From NCBI GenBank assembly GCA_035041965.1, contig JAPYMA010001267.1, forward strand, positions 62,001-126,000: DNA of 64,000 bases, in the 5' to 3' direction. Source of the stretch: Anisakis pegreffii. Lineage: Eukaryota; Nematoda; Chromadorea; Rhabditida; Anisakidae. The notes beneath the pieces were generated by a model. It was not told the DNA's origin. It saw nothing but the letters and a program-made list of their open reading frames with translations, and did no database searches. The position numbers and the translations under genes were made by a program. Shown here in pieces: positions 1-14,000 of this stretch (position 1 is the first letter of the stretch; each line of letters begins with the position of its first letter).

Positions 1-2910
1 CGTCGTCGTTCATTTTCGTCGAATGTCTTCAGTCAGACAACTGGTTGTGCTCATCAACTTGGATTTAATGGTAGTGATATCTTGCGATAGTATCTGTTTT
101 TTGGCTCGTTGAAAGACTGCAATATAATTCTGTTTTATTGTGCGCACATTCGTTGCGAGGAATCTTTGCGGATTTTATTGATGTTTTAGAAGATAAGCTG
201 ACACGCGCTAAGTATTGCAGGATTGAGATCAGTTTTATTGATATTCAACGAGGCTCTTAAAGCAATGGATATGTTGATTTTTTTGTATGGTGGGCTGAGA
301 AAAGATTGCGTTCGGAAATTTTCGGTGTATACCCCTCATGAGATAGTGAAATCTTCAAGAAGAGATCAGTGAACTGTAGGTATTTGGTCGCGGATTGATC
401 AATAATCGATTTTACAGTTGCTTTCGATTACTATTCATTATTCGTCATTGATCGCATTTGCTTGCATCGAACCTGCCAGCAATTCTAAGGAAATGCAAAT
501 GAGGTGATTGTAAAATGTATGAAGCGCAGATGTTTAGACGACACCTTTGAGTGAATGTGATCTCGTAGTGATCAGTTTTGTCCCTCAGAGGTCATTTCGC
601 TTTGAACTTTGAGCAGACATTTGGATTTGGGCACCTACAACACTCGTAAATTGAGTTATGCATATTCTCAAATGAGCTAGACTCTGGGCGAAAAACATCA
701 TTGTTGGTGTTTAAGTATCAATAATGTTTTGTGAATTGAAACAAAGTTAGCGTGAATGAGGAGCTGGAGAAAGCAACTGAACTGATTCTAATTGTTTGAG
801 AAAAACTAGAAATTCTAATCTGCTAATGGTCTTAAGCATCAAATCGATGTGTTTATTGGAGTAGGGAATTTTGGACTTATGCTGAGGGTTCGTAAAGGAT
901 TTTGCAACTATGCATTGGTTGAGAAGAAATTTTTGAGCATTCAAATCTTTCGGTTCCGTTTGACTTTTCACGGTGACTTTGTAACAAAAGACGAAGACTA
1001 GTGCTATTTCAAGAGCAAAACACTCGATTTATCATATGTGAAAATTGATCATTCGTAGAATGCAAAGCGAGTATATGAACAACATCAAACTGAAATATCC
1101 AATCAATCATTCGTGAAAAGTCAAAAATCGCTTCATTTTATTGTGAATATCTGCTGTGCACGAGAGTCTCAATAGGTTGATACCGCAGATCTTTCTCTCA
1201 AGAATAGCAGCAGCATTGTTTTGCGTGGTCGATATGTGTTGATTTCTTCAACAAATGGAAACATTAAATTTTTTTTGATGGTTGAAGTTACGGCGTTTAT
1301 GAGGAATTTAAATTGAGTCTGAATCTCTGCTTGAATTATATAAATTGAGAGTTGAGAAATTGAAAGGAATGTGGTATTTTAAAACAATGCGATTCTAGAA
1401 AGTACGCATTTATGATTTGAAATGCGTATAGTTTTAAATTTAGTCTACACCCTATCGTATGATAATACTTCAGAGTCCTCTGGTTACGTTTGTTAACGAA
1501 TCAGTTGATGCAAGTTGTGTACAGGTCATAGGCCATCACTAACAATACCTTATTCAGTTGTTTTCTTAAGGCATCGAAGTTTTGATATGTATCGCTTTCA
1601 TCTTTGCGTTGTTTATATCTTTTCTTTTGTTTGTATTGTTCTCATTATGCGATCTCAGCTCTCCTAATGAACCCTTAGGGGGAATTATTGGTCAGTATAA
1701 GAGAATAGGAAAAGTTTAATGATGGCACGATTTATGCACATCAATCTACTAAAGACAGAATAAGTTCTCCTGAGAAGTTGATTCAGTTAATGGGAGTTCT
1801 GTAAAAACTGTAAGCATTGACCCAATCATACGAGTGAGTAGTAATGGTAGACATTGAACCGAGACTAAGCATGAATTTAGCTCGCAATTAATTAATGTCA
1901 CAGATCTTTTTTTTTTCAAAAAACAAGCCAATTTGAGCCGTACAGTATAAGCGAACCTTCTGTTTCTGTAGTTTCACAAATGCATGCCTGTTTAATTGGA
2001 ACTTATAATTTCCTTTCATCATTTCGTGAAGCATTCATCCTTATCACTGTTGCAATTATCATTACTGTATTGTCACCATCTTCCTCATAAGTATCTGGTA
2101 TTTGATCGCTTGTGTATGATGGTTGTGAAAGAGTTGTCTGATTACTAGCGATTCATTGAATATCGACTAAATTAATGGATGAAACGGAACAACTAAGTGA
2201 ATAGTGAATGAGTGATGAATGAAATGGAATGCATGGAAATCAGCTATCTAATCGTAAGTGGCTGGAAGTAGTGAGCCAAAATCAACCGACCAGCCAACAG
2301 ATCAAGCGAACGACCATCTAAAGAAGAGTTCACTCATTCTAAATATATCGAAAGTCTCCTTCCTTTGTCGTCTAACGAAAGCTCGAGGCTTAAGACGCAA
2401 GCTTAGTTAGGATCAACGAGAGGCGGGATTTACTATTTATGTAGCAGATGAATGATGCTGTTATGCAGAGTGTTCGATAGATAAATAGTACATATTCGTA
2501 TGTTCGTATATGTATCCATAGATAGGCAAATGAATGTGAAACGATGGATATGTGAAAAAGGCCAAAGAGCAAGGAAAAACGAGAATATGACGAGGAGTAT
2601 GAGGATGGATAATAATTTAGGATGATACTTCTTCCCAATTCAGTCAGTACCATCATCAGATTGCGCAGATCTAGTCAACTCAGAGTTCCCTTTTCCCTGT
2701 TTGCTTCCCTCCCTCGCTGTGTCAACTGTGATCTTTTTAGCTCTAACCCTCGTAAGTGAACCTCATTCTTCATTATGCCTCCCTAGTTGCATTGCCTTAA
2801 TATGTCCCTCCCTCCTATTCCTTTTTCATAGAGAGAGTAAGTCAGAGAGGGGATGATAGTAATCTAGTGCTCCAAGATTGAGGAGGACTGAGCAAGAGAG
2901 TGAGTATTCA

Positions 2911-2940
2911 GTAGTAGTAGTAGTATTATATTATATTATG
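2911..2940. repeat. GTA/TTA simple repeat
   Basis: A run of AGT units passes into ATTAT units. Upstream non-coding DNA; probably slippage-prone, no function evident. Confidence 0.7.
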
Positions 2941-5900
2941 TGAGTAGTTGCAGTAGCAGTATCATTCAGCATTGAGTACAATTAAGGCAACTTATTCAAC
3001 TTGATGCAACTTGGAGCAGATAACTAGCTAAATAAGTAAATAAATAAATAAATATCCTCTCTAAAATCAATCATTGAGATGCTCAGAATCTCGAAATTGC
3101 AGCCTTGAAATCTGTTCTCTCAAATTCACTAATCAACACCAACATCACCCACTGCTTCATCATCGTCTTCATCACAATCGCTTTCTAACATCACCCCATA
3201 ATACTCATCAGTCTGATCCACGATCCAAGTTGTGTCGTTGATCTATTCTCGATGAGATTCCGGCGTTTCTGATATTCTTTCTCGAAATGATTACTACTGC
3301 TGCTGAGGAGAACAAAAATTGAAATTGATCGTCTTTTCTGCTACTTTCATCATTGCCTTTTCTACTCATTCCTACTCATTACGCTATACCAACGAAATTT
3401 GTTTTTTTTGTTCCTTGAAATGAGCTGTTCGTTTATTTTGTTTTTGACTTCTTTCGTGATACTAGCTAGTTATTACCTAAGCGCTCATGTAAGTAATATC
3501 AACTGCTGCAGTGTGATGCTTTGAGTTGATAATTTCGTCGTTGTACATGTTACGATTCGTTGGTTTTTCATGAAGAAGAAATTGTTCGTTGAAAGATTCA
3601 TCTAGCTTGATTAGTAGTGATCTTTCTTCGATATGTAAATGTATATTTTGCTGCTGTCATTTTTTCCATCTTCTTAAAATGGAAGAATCGTTGCTATTTC
3701 AAGGAAGAATGATGGTATGGTGAATTTATTCGGTTTTCTAAATTTCATCGAGTTATTTTCTGTTGCGTTTGCGATCAGTCTCGTTACTTTGCAATTAACC
3801 GATGCATTATTCGTTACCTATTTCTGTAGCATACATAATCAGACGATTCACAGAATGACTTGATTAAGAGTATTCAGCTCTTTTCATAGCGCTCAGAAAA
3901 TTTAACGTCTTCTTATGAGTGAAAAGCTTCACACAATCACGGTTGGAATACTTATTCACCAACCACAATATGTTATCCCAATTATTCAGAATGTTCAGCG
4001 TGAAAAATTCCCGGAAATGTTGCTGTCTTCATCATTCGCTTCATTTTCTTTCACCAATAGAATGAACATCATCGCTATATTCTATCATTGATTTGCTGGA
4101 ATCGCTCGTTCGCTCGCTCGTATTCATTTGAACGTTTATGATAGTGACATAGAATACATTCGTTTAAATTATACGTTAAAAGTGCTTCGTAAATAATCAA
4201 TGACTCGTACTCATTTGCTCAAAAATTGACCATTAGTATGTTGCAACAAAAAAACAAAACTATGAAGTTGAGTCTGATTATGAATATTTTTAGTGAGATG
4301 GGAGTTTATTGAAAAAATTTAGTTAATTTACAAATGCGGATATATAATTAATCTTGTAACGGGTCACAAGAAGTTTGCGAATTCACCATTATTTTAAAGT
4401 AGAAATATTTGAGAAATCACTTATATTGCATAAATATCTGAACATTTGATTACGCTGATTGTGAGCCATATATTTTACTTGTGCAATGTGAAACAGCGTG
4501 GACATTTGACTAAAGATATTATCTATTTTACCTAAACAGATTCGAAGAATTTCCTCCTCAATATTGTGAGATATTTTTGGAGATTCGAGGTTTTCTTTAC
4601 GGTCATTCATTTGCTTAAAAATTATTATGTAAGTTCGCATTGTATTGCTGCATCCTCATTGAACAGCTGTTTTGCCGTGACTCAATTTAATTACTTTAAT
4701 TGACCCATTAGGCCTGATCAAATTATCTGTTTTCTGACGATTGATGGGGTGGGTGTGCACTGGTTTTATTAAGAGGCGTTTATTGAATCGGTGAATTCGA
4801 TGAGATCATTGCTCTAACCGTAGATTATTACTTTAAGAAACTGAAATTTGCCTTGCTGCAATCTGACACGGTCTCATCTTCAGAGTATCACCACACCTCT
4901 ACTCAGAGTATCGCATGACATAATTACCAAATCAACTAATTTATCATATTGTTACTTTTAGCATATAATTATTGAGACTCATTACCCCCATAATCAATTT
5001 TTGAGGAGTTTACCTATCTTAAAAATTCCGAACGAGTTCGTCGCCCATGATATTGAAAAGTTGCAGAGCATATGTTTTTAAGTGTGCGTGAGAAGAGAGT
5101 TCAAGCTTTTTTGTCCTTTTTAGGTGTGAAAAAATCAATCCATGTGTATCAATATTCGTTATTTTAAAAAATGACTTTAGTACGCAAAAATGACTTTATA
5201 CTTTATAAATTCCATTTAATACCTGGTTTTGTATGTACTTCCTTGTATGAGCGATATGGAAAAGTTTCCGTATTCATTACCTGCTGATTCAATACATAAT
5301 AAATGAAAGAGTAGACGAATGACAGAATGAGTTCGTTTGTAATTATCGTGCAGTATTACCGAAATTATGTTGCTTTTGGTGAATGACGCTTTGATATGTC
5401 CTAAAACGAGTTAATTCGAGTGATTTCCATTCAGCCGTTATGCTATTTATTATGGGAATTGATCGTGAGCATGGAGATTGCGTTTGTATGTATATGCATG
5501 CGTAGAGGACATATGAGCATTATAGAGTAATATATTGATGTAACTATTGTGGCTGGATGGATGGATGGATATACACTTATGATACATTCATGAAATATCC
5601 CTTAATTCATTGACTACTAAAATAATAATAATCATGATAATGATACTTTTCACTGCTATGAATTCTTCTATTAAACTGTGTTTACAACTCATACTGAAAC
5701 TAGATTCATCACTACGAGTATGGATACAGCAGATATGGATATCATCACAATCCCCATTTCGATATGCTTTTATCCGACCTGTTGTTTAATTTATTCGCGT
5801 GTGTAAATCGCATTGAATTTCTTAGAAGCATGACTTTTTTTACAAGCTGTCTAAGACGATAGCCGTGAGGAGGTGAAAAATTAATTTTCGCATGAGAGTG

Positions 5901-6255
5901 AATTGGATAGATCTATCTGAATAAATCTTCACTTTTTCTCTATTGCTCACGCATTTTACTCCGTTTATTTCTTAGATTCATAATACTTCGATGATTGTAT
6001 TAGATTTACGGTGAAGTTAAATTGATTTCAACAAATTTCGGTGCTTTCCTTCTCACTCGAGTATGAACCATTTCATTTCCATTGGAAAACTTTTCGATGA
6101 ATTCAATAGAAGAAATTCATTTATCGACGGTAAAATTCTTCATTATCCCAAAGAATTTTTGTTTGCCTTATTCCTTTTCTCAATCGTATTTCTTTGAATT
6201 GGCTCTTCGACTCATGACTCACGCTCATATTATCATTTATCGTCTTTCATCATGT

Positions 6256-6407
6256 GTCTTTTGGACGAGAAGGCATGGTGTAATCCATTTGTGCGCTATT
6301 CACTAAATGAAGAAGTTCTAATCGCGGTATGACTAGAAGAAACTCGGCTTAAGAACCATATAAGTAATGAGTAAGAAAGTAAGCATGAATATGTAAATTG
6401 ATGAATG
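6256..6407. repeat. Upstream duplication, copy 1
   Basis: About 152 bases that recur at 7383-7534 in the same orientation. The 3' half is nearly identical (it contains GAACCATATAAGTAATGAGT in both copies); the 5' half is more diverged. Spacing between copy starts is 1127 bases. It could be a local duplication or two copies of a dispersed element. Confidence 0.85.
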
Positions 6408-6580
6408 AATAGACGGACGAAGCTTTAAAATAAGACGAGATGAATGAATGAATGAATAAACTGTTGGAGATATAAAAGGAAGAAGTAAGTTGTTTGATTC
6501 GATTGAAGCATAGATTAAAATTGAGCAGGATATCATTGATTCATCAATGCATCTAATCTTGATCATTTGCTATCATGGCC

Positions 6581-6598
6581 ATGCATGCATGCATGCAT
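6581..6598. repeat. ATGC simple repeat
   Basis: Four and a half ATGC units in a row. The self-complementary unit makes the run a palindrome. Confidence 0.7.
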
Positions 6599-7382
6599 TT
6601 ATTCATGCACCGATCTTCCCGTTCCCAAAGGAATTTGTCTATGTCGTTCTCATCGAACCAGTGAGTAAGTAAGTAAATGTCATTCGGATTTCTAATCTGC
6701 CAATTACTCAAATGCATTCTTATTACCTAACAAACTTTAGCCATTGACCATCTTATTCGTATAAATTATTGCGCGGATTATAGATTACTCGTTAGATTAC
6801 TTATATGAGTGTGTATGTATGTATTTGAAATTATTTTAATCAAATAGTTTGCATATTAATAATTTATGGGGCATTGTTGCAACAAATGAATGTATTGTAT
6901 TGTATTGAGAGCATTGAATGCGCGAAATATTTCGTTTTTTTTTGTTAGCCGAGCGACTATTTGAGTTGAGATTATTTAGATGTTAGTGAGAGCATTCCGC
7001 CTGGATGAGATAACTTAATTAGGAATAATTCCATGAATCATGCATTTTTGGTCAGAGCTTGCATTCGTTTTGTCGTTGTGAAATTCAGTTGAATGTATTC
7101 AGCGTGTTCAGTGAGTATGATCAATCAGCCAAAGTCAACACAGAGCACATCCTATGGAAATTGATAAACATAATCTTGATTATTGACTGCAAATAGACTG
7201 TCTTGTTGATAACTTATCACTGGAAGTCTGTTCTGAATATTCCTCCATTTACACTGATGACAGAAAGATAATTTGATTGGAAACAGTATCCAAATAATAA
7301 TCTCAAACCAAGCTGAGTTGTGATCCTGCGAACGAACATCTCACATCTATCCTAACCATTTTCCTCCACAAATTATCTTTTT

Positions 7383-7534
7383 GTCTTTTGGACAAAAAGA
7401 TATGATGTGATCCAGTTGTGCGCTATCCAAAGCTAAATGAAGTTGTGATCACAGTATGATTAAAAGAAACTCGGCTTGAGAACCATATAAGTAATGAGTA
7501 AGAAAGTAAGTATGAATATGTAAATTGATGAATG
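7383..7534. repeat. Upstream duplication, copy 2
   Basis: Second copy of the element at 6256-6407. It ends about 400 bases before the predicted start codon of the cadherin gene, so it lies in the likely promoter region. Confidence 0.85.
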
Positions 7535-7929
7535 TGATTTGCGTGTTCTTGAAATTCGATCGCACTTATAACGTAACATAAATTTCAGGAAGTTTCTACA
7601 AAGCAGTCGAGTGAATGGAGTGTTAGCCTCGAGGGCATAACTCGACGTGTTGTGTTGTGTCACCAGCAAGGAGTGTTATTGTTGTGGTGCGGTGAGAGTG
7701 CCTTCAGATACCGTCAGCACTGCCTGCCATTGAGGCGCCATCTGATATTCTCTTACTACTTGCTCCTTCTTCATGCTTCTTATTTGACCAGTGGCAATTA
7801 CAAATGGAACTGATCATATTGTAACGAGCATTTTCGTGGTAGCTTATAATTAGATATATTCCTGGATCGAAACCTTTGAAATATTGCATTAAGTTGGTTT
7901 ATTCGACTGCAAAACACAAGTAGTCAGCA

Positions 7930-8052
7930 ATGCTATTCAACACTGTCAATTATTCTTTTTCATTCAATCGCCATTATTGTCGTCATTACTACCTCATATT
8001 CTCATCATTAACACTGCTGCTGTTTTATTCTTGTACTCAGGTTCATGCTAAG
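7930..8052 (+). CDS. hmr-1: Cadherin exon 1: signal peptide (residues 1-41)
   Basis: ATG at 7930 follows an in-frame TAG at 7921-7923, so this is the first possible start. The n-region carries R14 and R18, the hydrophobic core runs about residues 20-36 (YYLIFSSLTLLLFYSC), and VHA|K at 38-41 fits signal peptidase. The exon ends AAG|GTGAGT in phase 0, which matches the phase 0 start of exon 2 at 12689. The core promoter and any untranslated exon are not identified. No protein similarity supports the link to exon 2; it rests on phase, a strong donor and the signal peptide. Confidence 0.72.
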
Positions 8053-11000
8053 GTGAGTGCTGGATTACCTTTTTTTGCGTTCATTTGAATTTTAATTTGA
8101 ATCTTCGATTAAATTCATAGTTGAAACTTCCGTATTACGGAATGGTTTGAAATTTTATTGAGAAACACATTATTATTCTTAGAGGAGTAAATGAACACAG
8201 AAAGACAGGTATATAAGTGGTGCGCATTTAGTACATTTACTATTCGTTACTGTAACTGTAAGTAGTTATTGGTTTGAGCAATTGGTAGATTGCTTCGATT
8301 CGATGCTTAATGTTTGAGTATGGGCAATACTGATTACGGATTACTTGCGTAACGTGTGCAAAAACGAGGAATAAATTCATGGTTTCTTTTGGTAGAAGCT
8401 GCTTCCAGACACATGCATAGATTAAGTCTATCATAAATAAGTCTTGTTCGTCTTTCAAAGATTCCTCCTCATTCTCGCATTGTTTCCCACTAATTTGTCC
8501 CGCAATAAACATCTGCGAACAAACGTACGTTCTCATCAGTAAATTATTTATTATCGTCCTCAACGCGAAATGTATACAGAATTCATTTCGTATTCATTGA
8601 TGTGTGTGTGTGTGTGTGCATTGCACAGAGTATGATCTCATTGGTTCATGCAATTTTACTGCTGTTTCAGCATTTTTTTAATGTAGTCTCGTTTGATGAA
8701 AACATGCGAAAATATTCATGGTCACTTCATCCAATTCGAATTCCATGTTTAGAGCAAATTGCTGTTTTTGTTGAGTAGAATGTGATGCAACAAAATTTAT
8801 TATAGCACACAATAAGAGAAATAGTAGCGAAAGAAAAAAACCTAATTCTGTGCTTTATCAAGTCTTGAAAAGCGTTCAAAGCGTTGAAAATGATTATATT
8901 ATAAAATTCGAGTGAAAGTTTATCGATTGCATTTCATCAAATTCTAAACACGCAATTGGTGACATTTCAAAACGATTATTTAATTTGAACTAACTACAAA
9001 TTGTAAAGGTTTTTGTTAGTCACTGGTATATGGTAAAGAACACTGCAGCATCTGTTTGTAGCATTTAATTCATTTCTACGATAATATTTTATCAATTAGT
9101 TCAAACATCTCGCAATATTTCAACGATTACCGTTCGTAGTGAATAATATTCGAAACATTCAGACGGAGAACAATTAGCATGGACATGAACACTGAACAAA
9201 GGATGCATGTAACGTCAATTGCACACTAATTTGATGATAGATTGTAATTATTGGGATGGATGATAGCGTGTTGCTAACGTTTTCGAACAATATTTATTGA
9301 GTGGTTAGTTATTGTAAGGTGGTGAGAGCAGCAGTGCGCACTGAGATCGTGAAATGATTGATGATAATTTGAAGGTGCTTGGTTGGGTGAGTAATTGCAA
9401 GGTTTTCTAAGCGAAAACATTAATTATTCGCATGGAAATTAGCAGTTGCCTTCATGCAGTACTGTACAATTAATCGGGATTGTGGTTTTGGTGATGAATT
9501 CAGTGCATTCATTTGACAAAAGTGAAATACTAGTAGCCAGCTAGAAATAACTTATACTGTTTGTCATTTTATTAACATTGAATGAGATTCAACTTTTGAG
9601 TTAATGGAGTTTTTTTCTTTTGTTTGCAGCATTGAAATTCCAGTTTCTTCTTTCAAGAAGAAATTCTGATTTTTTTATATAAGTAAAGCGTAAAGTTAAA
9701 AAGTGATTACTTTAGTGTTTAATGGATTTTGGTTAACATTTTCAGACTTAGCACTCGGGAAGTGTATAATTTGAGTTCTTCAAGTAATTGGGGTTGGTCG
9801 AGTAATTTTCTCTGAGGTTAGGGGTTATGTATTCGTATAAATTCAAGCCTTTAATTGGGAATCTACAGCTTTTACTAATCCAAGAGTCTTGCATTCTGTT
9901 TTAACAATTTTCCGGACATTATTTGAAGAAATGAACTGTTTTAGAAGTGAAATTGAGAGGTGTATTCGGCCACAATTTTTTGAAACTATTGAAAACATCA
10001 CAAAACACCACACTGAAACACTCTTGAGAATGATGCGATTGATTTGTCTGGTCTCTTGGTGTGTGCGTACTCTTAAGAACATCATTTTGCCTCTTCGTTG
10101 ATAGTCTTATTATAATTGTCTTCAACCAGTCGTATTGGCTAACATACTCGATTTTTTGACTGCTTATTCGGTTGTAAGGGGAGAAAACAGAGTTGTGAAA
10201 TCGTGAACAGGAATTGATTGGTCTTGTCAGAAACATCTGATAAAACTCGATGTTGTGCTTTTAGAGAAAAAAACGTAGGAAAGTGTGGAATTGACATTTT
10301 ACTATTGAATGCAAAATCAAGGCAATTTTTCCATGTTCCAAAAACTGAACGACTTGTTAGTGTGCAGTAGCATACACATATGCTGTTGTTGTTGTTGTTG
10401 TGAATTATAATGGTGATGAAGGGCAATACTGATAGTATTCATAATGGTAGTAATCATCAGTAGTGATAGTAATAAAAGTAGCAATGAATTCATAGTAGTT
10501 CTAACATTAACGAAAAAATTCACGATAATAAATTCCATAGAAGTAACAATAACAAAATTGATGAGAAGAGTAACTGTAATCGTATCCTCAGATTAAGTAT
10601 GTCTAAGCTAGATAGTGAGTCTTGAGCAGTTCATTATATGCAGAAGTTTGTTTGACATATTGTTTTTTGCAACTCAACAAAGTGTTCATAGTCATAATTG
10701 AGACGATATGGTCATTGCAAAAGTACAAGAGAACCAGCTCAAAGTAATAAGCAAATAAGTGAGTCCTAATAGTCTGCATATTAAACCAACAACAACTTCG
10801 ATCATTCCTATAGACTACTTCACTCTTATAAACCTCTATTATTACTGCAAGTGACCAGTAGTTGTTAGTCAGTGGTCATTCTGAGTAAATTGCTCATGAG
10901 TGAGGTGCAGAATAAGGGGGGAGAGGGTGGCATCCTGCTGAGTGAAACGCTTTTCAATCGACTTCAAGAGATTAAAAGATTTAGCGACTGGATTGACGCG

Positions 11001-14000
11001 TAATCAAATTATACCAGAGCTAATCCGCTTAGGAAAATCAGCAACATATTATTGCAACCTTATTTGTGGTTATTAATGGAGTAGCTGATGAAAGACCGCG
11101 TGAGTCCTCGAAATAATGACTCTTTAAGTCGAGAGTAAACAATGTTGCGTATGCTGAAAGTATGACAAACATCGTGTTTGCTTGAAATATTGAGCAATAT
11201 ATGAATAATTCATCATAGTACATGGTTATTTTGCATCATACGCATTAACATGTTATTTCGTATTGGTTTAAGCAGATTACAGCTTTAGTACATTCCTGAA
11301 CAATAATGGGTGAGACTTGTTGAGATAATGATGGGATTCATTGTTTGGTGTGGTTTTGAGTTAATGATTTACGGAGTCGATTTTCGAGATATCCTTCAGT
11401 AATTGCTCATCGGGATCAGGGGTGTTTTCAAACCGGGGAGCAAGTGAAGAGTCTCCAAACATCGAACTTTTCGTTTCATTGGGATGGATTTCGATGGAAT
11501 CTAAACGTCCAATAGGTGAATTCAGAAAAACACAACACATATCAGTCTCGATTGCTCTCTTAAGAGATCATCATACGTTGATCTTTTCAATATTCTCGAT
11601 ATCACAATTGTTATCATTATCAATCTATTATTTTTACTTCTTATCTTCTTTCAGCGTTTGTCAAGTTATCAATACTAATTCTTCAGTTGTAAATTATTGT
11701 TTCTGCCTGAATAAGCATCACTCATTCGAATCAGCATTCTGCTAAAGATTTATTAGGCACATTCTACAGAATTGGTAGCCGGGAGTCATAAGAAGAGGCT
11801 ATAATGTATAGAAGAAAATAAGCAATGAATGTACTCAAAATAACCAGGCCAGCACATATACGCACAGTCTATATTTGTATTCAACATCATCATCATCATT
11901 ATCATGAATTTGCTTTGAGTTAGCATTGATGAGATTATTCATGCGAAATGCACTCTATCTATCTTTATAACTTCAATCAATCTCGTCGTTCTTGTGCTGC
12001 TTAACCATATTCGCATTCATAGCAAATATGTGCGTGTGTATCTATGCGTTTGCTTTTCCAGAATGCATCACGCAGTGAATTTATTTTCTTGAACGAACAG
12101 TGGCACGGAAGAAGCATTGCAACGAACTAATAGCATTGTTTAGCATGCAATATTACGAGTATTGGGTTTGGGTTTGGGTTCGGTTCAGTATTGTCATTGA
12201 GTCTGCGATATCGTCGTCATTATTATTATTATTGGTGCTATTTGAAAGGTTGTCAGGGTACACACCAAATTACACAATGTGATTTTGACTCATGTCAGCT
12301 CAACAATGAAGAATTATTCGACAATTTACTAGTGGAGAAAGACGTTAGCTAGATGAAAAAATAGAAAAAGATATTCTTTTGAGGGAAACTGATTCAGTGA
12401 GAGTATTTTGGTAGTGATACTTATTTTGAGAATGACAATTATACTGATGTAAAAATTGTACTAATTATAAAGAGTATAATAATAAGGCATGAAATTAGTA
12501 GTGTTAATAAAATCACTAGCGATGAGTGAATAAAACATATAATATTAGGAAATAATAATTGTGTTACAGCGAAACAAAACATCGAATATGAAGAATGACA
12601 ATAGTATCATTATCAGCAGAGTTAATAAATCAGTAAAAATATAATTGTTACCGTTTTGCAACTATCATTAAAATATTTCAATGTTCAGCCGAAAGCCTCA
12701 TATGCGGTGAGGCATGATGCGCCTATCAATTGGCTTGTGGTTGATCTCATGTTTGACGAATTCCTAATGGATCCCGATGAAACGTTGACATTACAATCGA
12801 ACAATTTTAGTGATTATTTTCAGCTGTATAATTATAGGTTTGTAATTTTACTTGTTGTTGCTTTGTGCATTCGATATGAATTATTCATTTTGATGTTCAT
12901 TTGAAACAATTTCGCACTTAATTCAATGTCGGTCGCAGTGCACAATCAATAATTCATGAAAGCATATGTTCACTCCAATCAAATTGTAGTCAAGCAATTT
13001 GATCAAATTTATTTATTTTATTGGATATTGTTAGTAGTTGTTGACTCGTGATGTCAATATCATTCAATAATTAATTGCACTAACAATACATTCCGATTAT
13101 AATAGTGGAAATATTGACCGATACCGACATTGCTTCAGTTATTTCTTCAATTTCTTAGTTATAACAGTTAAAATCGTGGTTGAGTGTTGTTCATTTCTCA
13201 AAACAGATCATTTTGTGTAATTTTCGGATTCAATTTCAGGATATTAGTTGCCAAATCGATCTCACATCTTGAAGGCTCTTCACTGTCGCTTTTTATTCTG
13301 TCCACTTATGGTACATATCAAAGAGTTCTAAGTGTCGCTGTAGAAGTGGCTAGAAAGTGAGTGGTGCTTCAAGTGCTCAAATACATTCAACTTTTTTAGA
13401 TCAGATGATCGTCCTTCTCGTGTGATTCCTCAAAATTCTTCTTTTCTCGTCAAAATACTTAAATTCTGAGAATAGTGAAGCTCTTATCAATCTCCAGATC
13501 TGGAGCTTGAGAAATTCCGACCGGCTCTTACCTTTGGTCAACTGCGAAATTTTTATGAGGCGGATAAATTTTTTCAAATTGAATCAGTTGATTTGCCAAT
13601 TTGAAGCTGTTACACAAATGACTATTTGCTTTCAGAGATGCCCGTCGTTTCGTGTCCCATGTCTATCATGCACACATATCAAGTGATTATAAGCCTGAAA
13701 GTGTGATTAAGTTTGATCATGAATTGGCACTGTACAATGCGAGTGCTACTGCTGATGCTTCACCGAATGGCAGGACACATGAACACTATAACTCATATTA
13801 CTACTACGCGTTGATGTCGTCACCTCAAAACGCTACCGCATTCACGCTGTTGAACCGTAAACAAAAAGGTGTCAATATAGCAGAGGTAATTGAATTGAAT
13901 CAAATGAATAATGCTTGAAGTGAATTTTAAGATGTAGTGATATAATGTGACATTGGTTGAGGAGAACAATAGAAGCATGAATTCAATTGGTAGAGGGCAA

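Larger units (their letters stand above)
1..7929. other. Upstream non-coding region (promoter side of the cadherin gene)
   Basis: No exon or gene could be supported on either strand. The stretch is AT-rich with short simple repeats and one 152-bp duplication (6256-6407 and 7383-7534). The part from about 7540 to 7930, just before the start codon, is visibly less AT-rich than its surroundings and may hold the core promoter or a 5' untranslated exon. No promoter motif was identified with confidence. Confidence 0.5.
8053..12688 (+). other. Intron 1 (4636 bp)
   Basis: Starts GTGAGT and ends in TTCAG. It contains a (TG)9 run, a TTG run and a TTA run. Several open frames occur, including 107 codons on the minus strand at 8240-8563, but none resembles a known protein. 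A phase-mismatched exon-like segment near 11400-11515 was considered and rejected. As the first intron of a large developmental gene it may carry enhancers; none was recognised. Confidence 0.65.

Noticed and set aside
8240..8563. 107-codon minus-strand ORF in intron 1
   Set aside because: No recognisable similarity and no splice or promoter evidence; kept as unproven rather than called a nested gene.
11400..11515. Exon-like segment in intron 1 (TTCAG acceptor, ATAG|GTGAAT donor, open frame of about 39 codons)
   Set aside because: It ends in phase 1, while exon 1 ends and exon 2 starts in phase 0, and no cadherin pattern is visible. Could be an unlinked cassette exon but is not supported.
12145..12282. 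Signal-peptide-like ORF with poly-Leu on the plus strand
   Set aside because: The Leu run comes from a TTA repeat; no donor in the phase needed by exon 2. Exon 1 at 7930 fits much better.
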